DNA of 64,000 nt from Chryseobacterium sp. ZHDP1 (GCF_018603435.1 NZ_CP075682.1:186001-250000); one strand, 5' to 3'; positions 40,484-50,071 are shown, counted from the first letter of the stretch. The notes: a model not told the origin generated them from the sequence alone. Made by a program: numbers and translations.

Positions 40484-41938
40484 ATGAATAACTCATCTCA
40501 AAAAATATCTGTCGTTGAAAAAATCGGCTACAGTTTGGGAGATTTAGCAGCCAATCTGGTTTTCCAGACTTTGGTTACGTATTTAGCTTACTTTTACACC
40601 GATATCTACGGATTAAAACCGGAAGACGCCTCCATTATCACTTTGATTGTCGGATTGATTGCAGGTTTCGGATTCAATCCGATGGTCGGTGCTTTGGCAG
40701 ACAGAACACGAACCAAATGGGGAAAATTCCGTCCGTGGATTTTATTTTCTGCCGTTCCGTTGGGCGCAGCCGCACTTTTTGCATTCAGCACTCACGATTT
40801 TTCTTATCAGGGAAAAATGATCTATGCAGCGGCAACATATACGATTTTACTGTTGTTATATGCTGCTAATAATTTGCCTTATGCTGCTTTAAGTGGCGTG
40901 ATTACAGGCGATATGAAAGAAAGAAACAGTATTTCATCATACCGTTTCGTAGCAGTGATGTTTGCTCAGTTTTTTGTACAGGTATTTATGTTGCCGATCA
41001 TTTTATCAGCAGGAAACGGCGATAAAGCAGTCGGAATTGAGATCGTAATGACGTGGTTGGCAATCATTGGAACCATTATGTTGCTCATTACATTTTTCAC
41101 CACCAAAGAAAGAGTGATTCCAAAACCGGAACAGGAGTCCACTTTGGGAGCAGATTTAAAAGATTTAAAGAAAAACAAACCGTGGATTATTATGTTGATG
41201 GTTACAGCGTTGATTTTCATTACTCTGGCAATGAAAGGAGGTTCCTATGTCTATTATTTCAACAATTATGTGGATGAAACTTCTTTGAAAAATTTCATAT
41301 CACCGATTACCGCATTTTTCAGTTCTGTCGGGATGAATTTCTTCGGAGAAGATCCTCGTTCAGCAGGTTTCGGACTCTTTAATGCAGGCGGAATTATTAT
41401 GATGATCATCGGAATTACCTTTTCAAAAAGATTTGCCGACAAATATGGAAAAAGGGACGCGTTCATTGCATCACTGTTCATTTCAACTTTGTTCATTGTG
41501 GCATTCATTTTTTACCCGCCAAAATCGGTGGGATTAATGTTTCTTTCGCAGATTCTTCATGGTTTTTTCTACGGAATCAGCACACCTTTGCTTTGGGCAA
41601 TGATTGCCGATGTTGCCGACTATTCCGAGTGGAAAAACAACAGACGCGCCACAGCCATTATTTTTTCCGCCATGATGGTGGGGTTAAAAGTGGGTTTGAG
41701 CATCGGAAGTTCACTGGTTTCCTCTATTATCGGACATTACGGCTACATTTCTTCGGAAGGTACGGAAAATATTATCCAGCCGGAATCCGTAGCGAATGGA
41801 GCTCAGATGCTGGTCAGTATTTTTCCGGCCATTCCATTCTTTGCGGCGTGTGGATTACTAATGTTCTACGAAATCAACAAAAAAATGGAAACCCAAATCG
41901 AGCAGGATCTGAAAGAGAGAAGGAAAAAAGAAGATTAA
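40484..41938 (+). CDS. GPH-family oligosaccharide/xyloside symporter
   Basis: Glycoside-pentoside-hexuronide:cation symporter of 484 residues. ATG 40484 (MNNSSQKISVVEKIGYSLGD) is the start; the frame continues upstream only through a repeat. Family features are EKIGYSLGDLAANLVFQ, the DRTRTKWGKFRPWI loop and the late LLWAMIADVADYSEWKNNRR. About twelve membrane segments are visible. It precedes a cell-envelope GH10 and a cytoplasmic GH43, so it probably imports xylo-oligosaccharides (possibly methylglucuronate-substituted) across the inner membrane. Confidence 0.92.
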   Translation: MNNSSQKISVVEKIGYSLGDLAANLVFQTLVTYLAYFYTDIYGLKPEDASIITLIVGLIAGFGFNPMVGALADRTRTKWGKFRPWILFSAVPLGAAALFAFSTHDFSYQGKMIYAAATYTILLLLYAANNLPYAALSGVITGDMKERNSISSYRFVAVMFAQFFVQVFMLPIILSAGNGDKAVGIEIVMTWLAIIGTIMLLITFFTTKERVIPKPEQESTLGADLKDLKKNKPWIIMLMVTALIFITLAMKGGSYVYYFNNYVDETSLKNFISPITAFFSSVGMNFFGEDPRSAGFGLFNAGGIIMMIIGITFSKRFADKYGKRDAFIASLFISTLFIVAFIFYPPKSVGLMFLSQILHGFFYGISTPLLWAMIADVADYSEWKNNRRATAIIFSAMMVGLKVGLSIGSSLVSSIIGHYGYISSEGTENIIQPESVANGAQMLVSIFPAIPFFAACGLLMFYEINKKMETQIEQDLKERRKKED

Positions 41939-41955
41939 TATAGGTTTAATGATTT

Positions 41956-42197
41956 GGGCAGCTTAATCCATCTTCCACTCCCGCTTTTTTGTTCCGCTTT
42001 GCTTCATAAAAAGAGCTCCGTTCAAGCCGGGCTGCGAGATTCAGGATAAAACAAATTTTAGAATTAAAGACAATATTGGACATTCTTTAGTTTAAGAATT
42101 TTAATAGAGAAAAACAAAATAACAAAAGCTCCGTAGGAGCGAACTGTTAATAGCCAATATATTCAAGCCATTGAGCCTCGTAGAGGCGACCTGTTAA
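41956..42197 (+). repeat. Family B copy 4 and family C pair before GH10
   Basis: Family B (41956-42051) starts GGGCAGCTTAATCCATCTTC, 17 bases after the transporter stop, and ends AGCCGGGCTGCGAGATTC. Two family C palindromes follow (42126-42197): AGCTCCGTAGGAGC and GCCTCGTAGAGGC, each with a CTGTTAA tail. The rest of the gap is featureless. Confidence 0.75.
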
Positions 42198-42224
42198 GTT
42201 TCGGAATAAATAATAAAATTAAAA

Positions 42225-43346
42225 ATGAAAAAAATAGCCGCATTACTTGGAATTTTAACCCTGACCGTTTCCTGCAAAACCGCAAGTTCGGCATCATCAA
42301 AAGATTCCCTGAAAGATGCTTTCAAAAATAAATTCTACATCGGAACAGCAATGAGCCTTCCTCAAATTAACGGTACCGATGTAAAATCTGATGAAATTAT
42401 CAAAAAGCAATTCAGTTCCATCGTTGCAGAAAACTGTATGAAATCGATGTTTATCCAGCCGCAAGAAGGGCAGTTTTTCTTTGGTGATGCAGATAAATTC
42501 GTAGAATTCGGGGAGAAAAATAAAATGTTCATCATTGGTCATACCTTGATCTGGCATTCACAACTGCCAAAATGGTTTTTCGTGGACAAGAACGGAAAAG
42601 ATGTTGCTCCGGAAGTTTTGAAACAAAGAATGAAAAGCCATATTTCAACTTTGGTCGGTAGATACAAAGGTCGTGTAAAAGGCTGGGATGTCGTGAATGA
42701 AGCGATTATGGAAGACGGAACGTACCGCAAAAGCAAATTTTATGAAATTCTGGGCGAAGAATTCATTCCGTTAGCTTTTCAGTATGCGCAGGAGGCAGAT
42801 CCAAATGCCGAATTATACTACAATGATTACAACGAGTGGTTTCCTGAAAAAGTAAAAACCGTTACCAAAATCGTCAAAGATTTGAAATCCAGAGGTATCA
42901 GAATTGACGGCGTAGGAATGCAGACGCACGTAGGACTTGACACCCCAAAACTGGAAGAATACGAAAAAGCAATCACTGATTATGCAGCAACAGGAATAAA
43001 AGTGAATGTTACCGAAATGGAAATCAGCGCACTGCCTTCTCCTTGGGGAACTTCTGCCAACGTTTCCGATAAGGTGGAATATGAAGCAAAAATGAATCCT
43101 TACACCAAAGGATTACCGGAAAATGTGACGAAAGAATGGGAAGACCGTTATCTGGATTTCTTCAGATTATTTATCAAACATCAGGATAAAATCAGAAGAG
43201 TGACTTTGTGGGGCGTTACTGACAGTCAATCCTGGAAAAACGATTTCCCGGTAAAAGGCAGAACCGATTATCCGCTGCCATTCGACAGAAATTATCAGGC
43301 AAAACCTGTCGTGGAGAAAATCATTGGGTTAACAAAACAAAAATAA
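42225..43346 (+). CDS. GH10 endo-1,4-beta-xylanase, lipoprotein
   Basis: A 373-residue GH10 xylanase with a lipoprotein signal peptide ([18 protein letters not shown], lipidated Cys at 17), so anchored to a membrane. The single barrel has [13 protein letters not shown], acid/base E159 in WDVVNEAI and nucleophile E264 in [14 protein letters not shown] closes the site. It cuts the xylan backbone and lies between the GPH symporter and a cytoplasmic GH43. Compared with GH30 it should give shorter oligosaccharides with methylglucuronate at the non-reducing end, the form GH67 needs. Confidence 0.95.
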   Translation: MKKIAALLGILTLTVSCKTASSASSKDSLKDAFKNKFYIGTAMSLPQINGTDVKSDEIIKKQFSSIVAENCMKSMFIQPQEGQFFFGDADKFVEFGEKNKMFIIGHTLIWHSQLPKWFFVDKNGKDVAPEVLKQRMKSHISTLVGRYKGRVKGWDVVNEAIMEDGTYRKSKFYEILGEEFIPLAFQYAQEADPNAELYYNDYNEWFPEKVKTVTKIVKDLKSRGIRIDGVGMQTHVGLDTPKLEEYEKAITDYAATGIKVNVTEMEISALPSPWGTSANVSDKVEYEAKMNPYTKGLPENVTKEWEDRYLDFFRLFIKHQDKIRRVTLWGVTDSQSWKNDFPVKGRTDYPLPFDRNYQAKPVVEKIIGLTKQK

Positions 43347-43359
43347 TTATAGAGCCATT

Positions 43360-43392
43360 AAACCTTATAGGTTTTTAAAACCTATAAGGTTT
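43360..43392 (+). repeat. Family D hairpin, copy 3
   Basis: A perfect 15-base stem (AAACCTTATAGGTTT / AAACCTATAAGGTTT, loop TTA), 13 bases after the GH10 stop, identical to the copy after araD. Confidence 0.75.
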
Positions 43393-43447
43393 GAATAAAA
43401 AAATCTATCATTCTATGAATCTATTATCTAAATATCTAAAATAAAAA

Positions 43448-44422
43448 ATGAACAAAGCAAAATACCTTTTCCCGAAAGACTTTATGGCAGATCCTTCTGT
43501 ACACGTTTTTGAAGGCAAATTATACATTTATCCCTCTCATGACCGCGAAAGCGGGATCGAAGAAAATGACAATGGCGACCATTTCGATATGAATGATTAT
43601 CATGTTTTTTCCCTTGATGATGTGGAAAATAGCGAAGTTACAGATCATGGTGTTGTTCTTTCGGTACAAGATATTCCCTGGGCAGGAAGACAGTTGTGGG
43701 ATTGCGATGTGGCTTTTAAAGACGGTAAATATTATATGTATTTTCCTTTAAAGGATAAAAATGATATTTTCAGAATCGGCGTTGCGGTAAGCAATAAACC
43801 TTACGGACCATTCGTTCCGGAAAAACATCCGATGATGGGAAGTTACAGCATAGATCCCTGTCTTTTTGAGGATGAAGGAAAACATTATATGTATTTTGGA
43901 GGAATCTGGGGCGGACAGTTACAACGGTACAGAAACAATAAAGCACTGGAATCTGCCATTCTTCCTGACGAAGATGAACCTGCCATTTCATCAAAAGTAG
44001 TAATGCTCAGCGATGATATGCTTGAGTTCGGTGAAGAGCCAAAAGATGTTGTGATTCTTGACGAAAACGGAAACCCATTGCTTCACGGTGATAAACATCG
44101 TTTTTTCGAAGCATCATGGATGCATAAATACAACGGGAAATATTATTTTTCTTATTCCACAGGAGATACGCACTTAATTTGCTATGCAGTGGGTGATAAT
44201 CCTTACGGTCCGTTCACTTTTCAGGGTGAAATTTTAACTCCGGTCGTAGGTTGGACCACCCATCACAGCATTGTAGAATTTAAAAATAAATGGTATCTGT
44301 TCTTCCATGATTCTGTTCCGAGCGGTGGAAAAACATGGCTGAGAAGCATGAAATTCGTTGAATTGGAATACGATGAAAATGGAAAAATAAAAACTATTGA
44401 AGGACTGGAAGCCCAGCAGTAA
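43448..44422 (+). CDS. Cytoplasmic GH43 beta-xylosidase (subfamily 1-like)
   Basis: A single-domain GH43 of 324 residues with no signal peptide, unlike the other three GH43 enzymes here. Catalytic acids are D15 in FMADPSVH, D136 in SIDPCLF and E221 in RFFEASWMHKY. Early motifs such as IYPSHDRESGI and NDYHVFSLDD are like those of subfamily GH43_1 exo-xylosidases. It probably splits imported xylo-oligosaccharides to xylose in the cytoplasm, together with the GPH symporter. Confidence 0.9.
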   Translation: MNKAKYLFPKDFMADPSVHVFEGKLYIYPSHDRESGIEENDNGDHFDMNDYHVFSLDDVENSEVTDHGVVLSVQDIPWAGRQLWDCDVAFKDGKYYMYFPLKDKNDIFRIGVAVSNKPYGPFVPEKHPMMGSYSIDPCLFEDEGKHYMYFGGIWGGQLQRYRNNKALESAILPDEDEPAISSKVVMLSDDMLEFGEEPKDVVILDENGNPLLHGDKHRFFEASWMHKYNGKYYFSYSTGDTHLICYAVGDNPYGPFTFQGEILTPVVGWTTHHSIVEFKNKWYLFFHDSVPSGGKTWLRSMKFVELEYDENGKIKTIEGLEAQQ

Positions 44423-44456
44423 CTTCTAAAACTTTGACAAAGTTTGTTTCTTAAAG

Positions 44457-44564
44457 AACTCGAAGAGTTCAACAAAAGTAGCCGTAGGTGAAACCTATGG
44501 AATATTACCGAAGATAAGCCGAACCCGAAGGGTTCAATCTCAACAGCCGTAGTTAAAACCTATG
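44457..44564 (+). repeat. Two family A pairs before GH67
   Basis: Two successive copies: AACTCGAAGAGTT with CCGTAGGTGAAACCTATG (44457-44500), and GAACCCGAAGGGTTCAAT with CCGTAGTTAAAACCTATG (44521-44564). The first palindrome has a compensated change relative to the second. The last copy ends 25 bases before the GH67 start. Confidence 0.78.
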
Positions 44565-44589
44565 AAATTTAAAGCAAAAATTTAAAATA

Positions 44590-46620
44590 ATGCAACATTT
44601 CCGACACTATATATTACTGTTTCTCATCATTCCGTTCATGGCTTGGGCTGAAGACGGAAGCCAGTTATGGCTAAGATATCCGGTAAACCCAAAATCAAGA
44701 AATATTGTGAATTCAAACAGTAAAAGTCCAACTATTGAAATCGCCAAAAAGGAACTCAATCAACATTGGATCGGACAAGCAGTCGACTTGAAGATTGATC
44801 GGTTTCCGGAAAGTTTTAAAGACGGTTACAGAATCATTTCAACACCGAAAAAAATTACCGTCTCGGCAAAAACAGATTTGGGACTGTTGTACGGAAGTTA
44901 TTATCTGTTGAATCTGCAGCAGCAAAAAGCAGATTTTTCTCATTTGAAACTTGAGGAAAAACCTTCCTATGATGTAAGGATTCTGAATCATTGGGACAAT
45001 CTGGACGGAACTATTGAACGCGGTTATGCCGGTCATTCACTTTGGAAATGGGAAGATTTACCAGGTAAAATTTCCCCGCGATATGAAGAATATGCAAGAG
45101 CCAATGCGTCCATCGGAATCAATGCAACGGTTTTGAACAACGTCAATGCTTCACCAAATATGCTTCGAGAAGATTATTTAAAGAAAGTTAAGATTTTGGC
45201 TGATATCTTCAGACCTTACGGAATTAAAGTGTATTTGTCTGTTAATTTTTCTTCACCGAAAGTTTTGGGAGGACTGCAGAATTCCGATCCGCTGAATCAG
45301 GAGGTACAGAAATGGTGGAAAGATAAAGCCGCAGAAATTTACAAATTGATTCCTGATTTCGGAGGATTTTTAGTGAAAGCCAATTCCGAAGGGCAGCCCG
45401 GACCGCAGGATTACGGAAGAACACATGCCGACGGAGCCAATATGATGGCGGATGTTCTGAAACCTTACGGCGGAATCGTCATGTGGAGAGCATTTGTGTA
45501 CAGTCCAAGCAAAGATGACCGTGCAAAACAAGCTCATCTGGAGTTTGTTCCTTTAGATGGAAAATTCAGAGATAACGTGATTATTCAGATTAAAAACGGA
45601 CCGATTGATTTTCAGCCTAGAGAAGCATTTAACCCGCTTTTTGGAGCATTGAGAAAAACTTCTGAAATGGTTGAATTTCAGATTACTCAGGAATATTTAG
45701 GACAGGCAAATCATCTGGTTTTTCTGGCACCGTTATTCAAAGAAACTTTAGACAGCGATACTTTTTCAGATGGAAAAGGTTCCACAATTGCTAAAATTAC
45801 AGACGGAACATTGAGACCTGCAAAACTTACTGCCATTGCTGCAGTGGCGAATATCGGAGAAGATAAAAACTGGACGGGACATCATTTTGCTCAAGCCAAT
45901 TGGTATGCGTTCGGACGTTTGGCGTGGAATCACAATTTAACTTCGGAACAGATTGCTGATGAATGGATTAAAATGACCTTTACAGATCAGAAAAACTTTG
46001 TAAATCCGGTCAAAGAAATCATGCTTACTTCCCGTGAAACTGCAGTAGATTATATGATGCCGCTTGGTCTTCATCATATTTTTGCCGGAAATCATCATTA
46101 CGGTCCCGAACCGTGGGGCGATTACAAAGGAGGAAGACCCGACTGGTCACCCGTATACTATCATCAGGCAGATGCAGCCGGACTCGGTTTCGACAGAACA
46201 AAAACAGGAAGTAATGCAGTTTCACAGTATTTTCCGCCATTAAATGAAATCTACGGGAATATTAAAACGACACCTGAGAACCTCATTCTTTGGTTCCACC
46301 ACGTTTCCTGGGATTATAAAATGAAAGACGGAAAAACACTTTGGGAGGAACTTTGTTACAAATATGAATCAGGAGTGAAAGGCGTGAGAGTGTATCAGAA
46401 AACTTGGGAAACTGTGAAACCTTACGTTGATGCAGAAAGATTCTCAGAGATTCAGGACAAACTGAAAATTCAGGCAGATGATTCCGTTTGGTGGAAAGAT
46501 GCGTGCCTGTTATATTTTCAGACTTTTTCCAAAAGACCAATTCCTGCTGATATTGAAAAACCTGTCCACCAGCTTGAAGATCTCAAGAAAATTAAGCTCA
46601 ACATGGGACATCACAATTAA
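44590..46620 (+). CDS. GH67 alpha-glucuronidase
   Basis: A 676-residue GH67 enzyme with signal peptide MQHFRHYILLFLIIPFMAWA. The three active-site acids can be placed: E267 in VKANSEGQPGP, D340 in NGPIDFQPRE and E368 in QITQEYLG. Their spacing (73 and 28 residues) is the same as E292/D365/E393 of the Cellvibrio enzyme, from memory. GH67 removes (4-O-methyl)glucuronate from the non-reducing end of short xylo-oligosaccharides, complementing GH115, which acts on polymer. A terminator follows. Confidence 0.95.
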   Translation: MQHFRHYILLFLIIPFMAWAEDGSQLWLRYPVNPKSRNIVNSNSKSPTIEIAKKELNQHWIGQAVDLKIDRFPESFKDGYRIISTPKKITVSAKTDLGLLYGSYYLLNLQQQKADFSHLKLEEKPSYDVRILNHWDNLDGTIERGYAGHSLWKWEDLPGKISPRYEEYARANASIGINATVLNNVNASPNMLREDYLKKVKILADIFRPYGIKVYLSVNFSSPKVLGGLQNSDPLNQEVQKWWKDKAAEIYKLIPDFGGFLVKANSEGQPGPQDYGRTHADGANMMADVLKPYGGIVMWRAFVYSPSKDDRAKQAHLEFVPLDGKFRDNVIIQIKNGPIDFQPREAFNPLFGALRKTSEMVEFQITQEYLGQANHLVFLAPLFKETLDSDTFSDGKGSTIAKITDGTLRPAKLTAIAAVANIGEDKNWTGHHFAQANWYAFGRLAWNHNLTSEQIADEWIKMTFTDQKNFVNPVKEIMLTSRETAVDYMMPLGLHHIFAGNHHYGPEPWGDYKGGRPDWSPVYYHQADAAGLGFDRTKTGSNAVSQYFPPLNEIYGNIKTTPENLILWFHHVSWDYKMKDGKTLWEELCYKYESGVKGVRVYQKTWETVKPYVDAERFSEIQDKLKIQADDSVWWKDACLLYFQTFSKRPIPADIEKPVHQLEDLKKIKLNMGHHN

Positions 46621-46637
46621 TCAATCTCTTTAATTTA

Positions 46638-46686
46638 AACAAATAACTTTCTAAATCTTTTTAAGACAGGAAGTTGTTTGTTTTAT
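46638..46686 (+). terminator. Terminator after GH67
   Basis: AACAAATAACTT (46638-46649) pairs with AAGTTGTTTGTT (46671-46682) over 12 bases with one T-G, followed by TTAT. It separates GH67 from the next operator and transcription unit. Confidence 0.65.
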
Positions 46687-46691
46687 AATTT

Positions 46692-46710
46692 AAGTGTAAA
46701 TTTAACACTT
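46692..46710 (+). promoter_or_regulatory. Candidate AraR operator upstream of the transaldolase gene
   Basis: AAGTGT-AAATTTA-ACACTT is the most symmetric of the four sites; the palindrome extends by one base on each side. It lies 195 bases before the transaldolase start. No good TAnnTTTG box is seen at the 16-base distance found at the other sites, so the promoter is not located. Confidence 0.65.
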
Positions 46711-46904
46711 AATTAAAACTTTAATAATGTCTTATTTAATAATAATCAGATGTTTAAAATCTCGTTTGTCATTCAGCAGAAAACTCAAAAGGTAAATAAA
46801 TACCTGGATTCATGCAGAATGACAAACTGACTGTTGATGGTGGAGCAGCAATCAAAACTAAAAATCAAACAGTTAGTCAAAAAATAATCAATAAAAATCT
46901 ACAT

Positions 46905-47558
46905 ATGAAATTTTTTATCGATACTGCCAATTTAGAGCAGATCAGAGAAGCGCAGGATTTGGGAATTCTTGATGGTGTCACCACCAATCCGTCCCTGATG
47001 GCAAAAGAAGGAATCAGCGGGAAAGAAGCTATTTTAGAGCACTACAAAAACATTTGCGAAATTGCAGATGGTGATATTTCGGCAGAGGTTCTTTCCACAA
47101 CCTACGAAGAAATGATCAAAGAAGGCGAGGAATTGGCAGCCATTCATCCTAATATTGTGGTAAAAGTTCCTATCATCAAAGACGGAATCAAGGCGATTAA
47201 ATATTTTTCCCAAAAAGGAATCAGAACTAATTGTACCTTAATTTTCTCAGCAGGACAGGCTCTTTTAGCGGCAAAAGCAGGAGCAGCTTATGTTTCGCCA
47301 TTCTTAGGAAGACTGGATGATGTTTCTACCGATGGTATTCATTTAATTCAGGAAATCAGAACCATTTTTGATAATTATGGTTTCGAAACTGAAATTTTGG
47401 CGGCATCTGTCCGTCACGCGATGCATATCATTAACTGTGCGAAAATTGGTGCTGATGTGGTAACTTGTCCTTTGCCTCCGATTTTATCATTGCTAAAGCA
47501 TCCTTTAACGGATTCCGGTCTGGAACAGTTTATCAAAGATTCACAAAAAATGCAATAA
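46905..47558 (+). CDS. Transaldolase / fructose-6-phosphate aldolase-like
   Basis: A 217-residue protein of the short MipB/TalC-type transaldolase family. The start is ATG 46905 ([13 protein letters not shown]); the frame stays open to 46812 but the extension has no family similarity. [13 protein letters not shown] is the N-terminal signature and K in VVKVPI is the expected Schiff-base lysine; FLGRLDDVS and ASVRHAMHI follow. It acts in the non-oxidative pentose-phosphate pathway and is followed four bases later by the transketolase N-terminal gene. Confidence 0.93.
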   Translation: MKFFIDTANLEQIREAQDLGILDGVTTNPSLMAKEGISGKEAILEHYKNICEIADGDISAEVLSTTYEEMIKEGEELAAIHPNIVVKVPIIKDGIKAIKYFSQKGIRTNCTLIFSAGQALLAAKAGAAYVSPFLGRLDDVSTDGIHLIQEIRTIFDNYGFETEILAASVRHAMHIINCAKIGADVVTCPLPPILSLLKHPLTDSGLEQFIKDSQKMQ

Positions 47559-47562
47559 AAAT

Positions 47563-48408
47563 ATGCACGATATTCAAAAATTAAAAAATATTGCTTCACA
47601 GGTTCGCAGAGATATTGTAAGAATGGTCCACGCCTGCCAGTCGGGACATCCGGGAGGTTCATTGGGATGTACAGATTTTCTTGTAGCGCTTTACTTTGAT
47701 GCAATGAAAAGAAAAGAAGGATTTGATATGACGGGAAAAGGCGAAGATGTATTTTATCTTTCCAACGGCCATATTTCTCCTGTTTTTTACAGTGTTCTGG
47801 CACATGCGGGATATTTCGATAAGTCTGAACTGGCTACTTTCAGAAAGCTGAATTCCAGATTGCAGGGACATCCGACTACGCATGAACATCTTCCCGGAGT
47901 TCGCATTGCTTCGGGTTCGCTTGGACAGGGATTGTCTGTGGCAGTTGGTCATGCGGTCGGAAAGAAATTAGATAAAGATACGAATTTGGTTTTCAGTCTT
48001 CACGGCGACGGAGAATTGCAGGAAGGGCAGAACTGGGAAGCGATTATGTATGCTTCTCACAACAGAGTTGATAATCTCATCGCCACCGTAGATTATAACG
48101 GACAGCAGATTGACGGCCCCACATCCAAAGTACTTTCTCTGGGAAATCTTAAAACCAAGTTTGAAGCTTTTGACTGGAAAGTTCTTGAAGTGGAAAACGG
48201 AAACGATATGGAAGAGATTTTGAAAGTTCTGGATGAAGCAAAATCTTTGACAGGAAAAGGACAGCCGATTTGTATTCTCCTGAAAACAGAAATGGGTTAT
48301 GGTGTCGATTATATGATGGGAACTCACGCTTGGCATGGAAAAGCACCGAATGATGAACAATTAGAAAAAGCTTTAGATCAACTCAAAGAAACTTTAGGCG
48401 ATTATTAA
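47563..48408 (+). CDS. Transketolase, N-terminal (TPP-binding) subunit
   Basis: A 281-residue protein equal to the N-terminal third to half of transketolase. It has GHPGGSLGCTDFLVALYF, the substrate-site SRLQGHPTTHEHLPGV and the thiamine-diphosphate motif HGDGELQEGQNWEA. Split transketolases are normal in many bacteria. Here the two halves are separated by about 600 bases of repeats rather than being adjacent. It supplies pentose-phosphate flux for xylose and arabinose. Confidence 0.94.
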   Translation: MHDIQKLKNIASQVRRDIVRMVHACQSGHPGGSLGCTDFLVALYFDAMKRKEGFDMTGKGEDVFYLSNGHISPVFYSVLAHAGYFDKSELATFRKLNSRLQGHPTTHEHLPGVRIASGSLGQGLSVAVGHAVGKKLDKDTNLVFSLHGDGELQEGQNWEAIMYASHNRVDNLIATVDYNGQQIDGPTSKVLSLGNLKTKFEAFDWKVLEVENGNDMEEILKVLDEAKSLTGKGQPICILLKTEMGYGVDYMMGTHAWHGKAPNDEQLEKALDQLKETLGDY

Positions 48409-49003
48409 ATTAAAAATTATTTGGGCAGCTTTTTCCGTCTTCCGCTCCCGCTTTTTTGCAAATTTCCAAGGCTTTTCCACCGCGGAAATTTGCAAAAAGA
48501 GCTCCACTCAAGCCGGGCTGCGAGAAATCGAGGAACGAGATTCATCGATTCAAAATAAAAATAATAAAGTGGAGATAGATTTGCCGTTCCAAATCAATCA
48601 ACGAACAAAGCATTAAATAGAAAAAGTTTTCGGAAATAACAATAGAATTTATTGTGATGTTAAATTACAGGTCGCTCCTACGGAGCTGGATTCTCTAGAA
48701 TTAATTTTTCTATTAACAGTTCGTCACGCTGTGGCTCCATCTAAATACGCTTTAGAATAATAAATGCTCTGTAGGAGCGAACTGATAATAGATCAAAATA
48801 ATTTGGCATCACAAAACCTCGTAGGTGACCTGTAAAGCTTTTAATATTCACAAAAAAAATATTTTGTAAAAACATCGGATAAAATTTACTTGAGAAATCC
48901 ATTTTTAGCTGAGCAAAGTGCCTTTACGAACGAAAATATCCTCAATAAGATAAAAAAATCTTTGCGCTTTTTGCGTCTAAAACAAAATCAACAGATTAAT
49001 CAA
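48409..49003 (+). repeat. Repeat-dense gap between the transketolase halves
   Basis: This 595-base gap contains family B copy 5 (48422-48534; GGGCAGCTTTTTCCGTCTTC to AAGCCGGGCTGCGAG), with an inner hairpin of CAAATTTCC and GGAAATTTG unlike the other copies. It also has four family C copies: inverted at 48668-48690 and 48709-48735, forward and diverged at 48764-48792 and 48815-48836. A family F segment (48900-48984) is next to the downstream gene. An open frame from TTG 48890 is only an extension of that gene. Confidence 0.75.
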
Positions 49004-49957
49004 ATGAAAAAATATACCTACACAGAAAAAAAAGACACCCGAAGCGGTTTCGGAGCAGGAATGGCAGAACTGGCAGATAAAAATCCGAATGTTGTCGGAC
49101 TCTGCGCGGATCTTATTGGCTCCTTAAAGTTTGAAAAATTCATCGAAAAAGCACCGGAGCGTTTCTTCCAGATCGGAATTGCAGAAGCCAATATGATTGG
49201 AATGGCAGCAGGTCTGGCAACGGAAGGAAAAATACCTTTCACGGGAACTTTTGCTAACTTTTCTACAGGAAGAGTGTACGATCAGATTCGCCAATCGGTG
49301 GCTTACTCAGGGAAAAATGTGAAAATTTGTGCTTCCCATGCCGGTTTAACGTTAGGTGAAGACGGTGCAACCCACCAGATTCTGGAAGATATAGGATTAA
49401 TGAAAATGCTTCCGGGAATGACGGTGATCAATACCTGCGATTATAATCAGACGAAAGCGGCAACCATTGCTATTGCAGAGTACGAAGGACCTGTTTATCT
49501 GCGTTTTGGGCGCCCTGTGATTCCTGTTTTTACAGATGAAAATCAAAAATTTGAAATCGGAAAAGCATGGATGGTGAATGAAGGGAAAGATGTAACCATC
49601 ATTGCAACAGGGCATTTGGTTTGGGAAGCCATCAAAGCAGGAGAAATTCTTGAAGAACAGGGAATCGATGCTGAAATTATTAACATTCACACCATTAAGC
49701 CTTTAGATTCTGAAGCCATTCTTACTTCCGTTAAAAAAACGGGTTGTGTAGTAACTGCGGAAGAGCACAACAGATCAGGCGGATTGGGAGACAGTGTTGC
49801 TCAGCTCTTGATTACAGAATACCTTGCACCTCAGGAATATGTTGCCGTAAACGATAGCTTCGGGGAAAGCGGAACACCGGATCAGCTGATGGAAAAATAC
49901 GGATTAACAGCCCATGATATTGTAGAAGCGGTGAAAAAAGTAATGAAGAGAAAATAA
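49004..49957 (+). CDS. Transketolase, C-terminal subunit
   Basis: A 317-residue protein forming the pyrimidine-binding and C-terminal domains of transketolase. Start is ATG 49004 (MKKYTYTEKKDTRSGFGAGM). Family blocks are GLCADLIGSLKFEKF, RFFQIGIAEANMIGMAAGLA (with the Glu that activates thiamine diphosphate), CASHAGLTLGEDGATHQ and the late TAEEHNRSGGLGDSVA. It must pair with the N-terminal subunit encoded about 600 bases upstream. Confidence 0.94.
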   Translation: MKKYTYTEKKDTRSGFGAGMAELADKNPNVVGLCADLIGSLKFEKFIEKAPERFFQIGIAEANMIGMAAGLATEGKIPFTGTFANFSTGRVYDQIRQSVAYSGKNVKICASHAGLTLGEDGATHQILEDIGLMKMLPGMTVINTCDYNQTKAATIAIAEYEGPVYLRFGRPVIPVFTDENQKFEIGKAWMVNEGKDVTIIATGHLVWEAIKAGEILEEQGIDAEIINIHTIKPLDSEAILTSVKKTGCVVTAEEHNRSGGLGDSVAQLLITEYLAPQEYVAVNDSFGESGTPDQLMEKYGLTAHDIVEAVKKVMKRK

Positions 49958-50071
49958 ACAATTGCCTGATTTAAATTTTTGGCACAAACTCACGATTTTT
50001 TCAGAGAAAAAGATAAATTTTATTCGTGAATTCTTGGCAAAAAGATTTAAAATCATAAATTGCAGTTATAT

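Noticed and set aside
46812..46904. N-terminal extension of the transaldolase gene
   Set aside because: The extension has no family similarity; [13 protein letters not shown] at 46905 is the conserved start.
48890..49003. N-terminal extension of the transketolase C-terminal gene from TTG 48890
   Set aside because: The extra 38 residues come from a family F repeat and the protein family starts at MKKYTYTEKKDTRSG.
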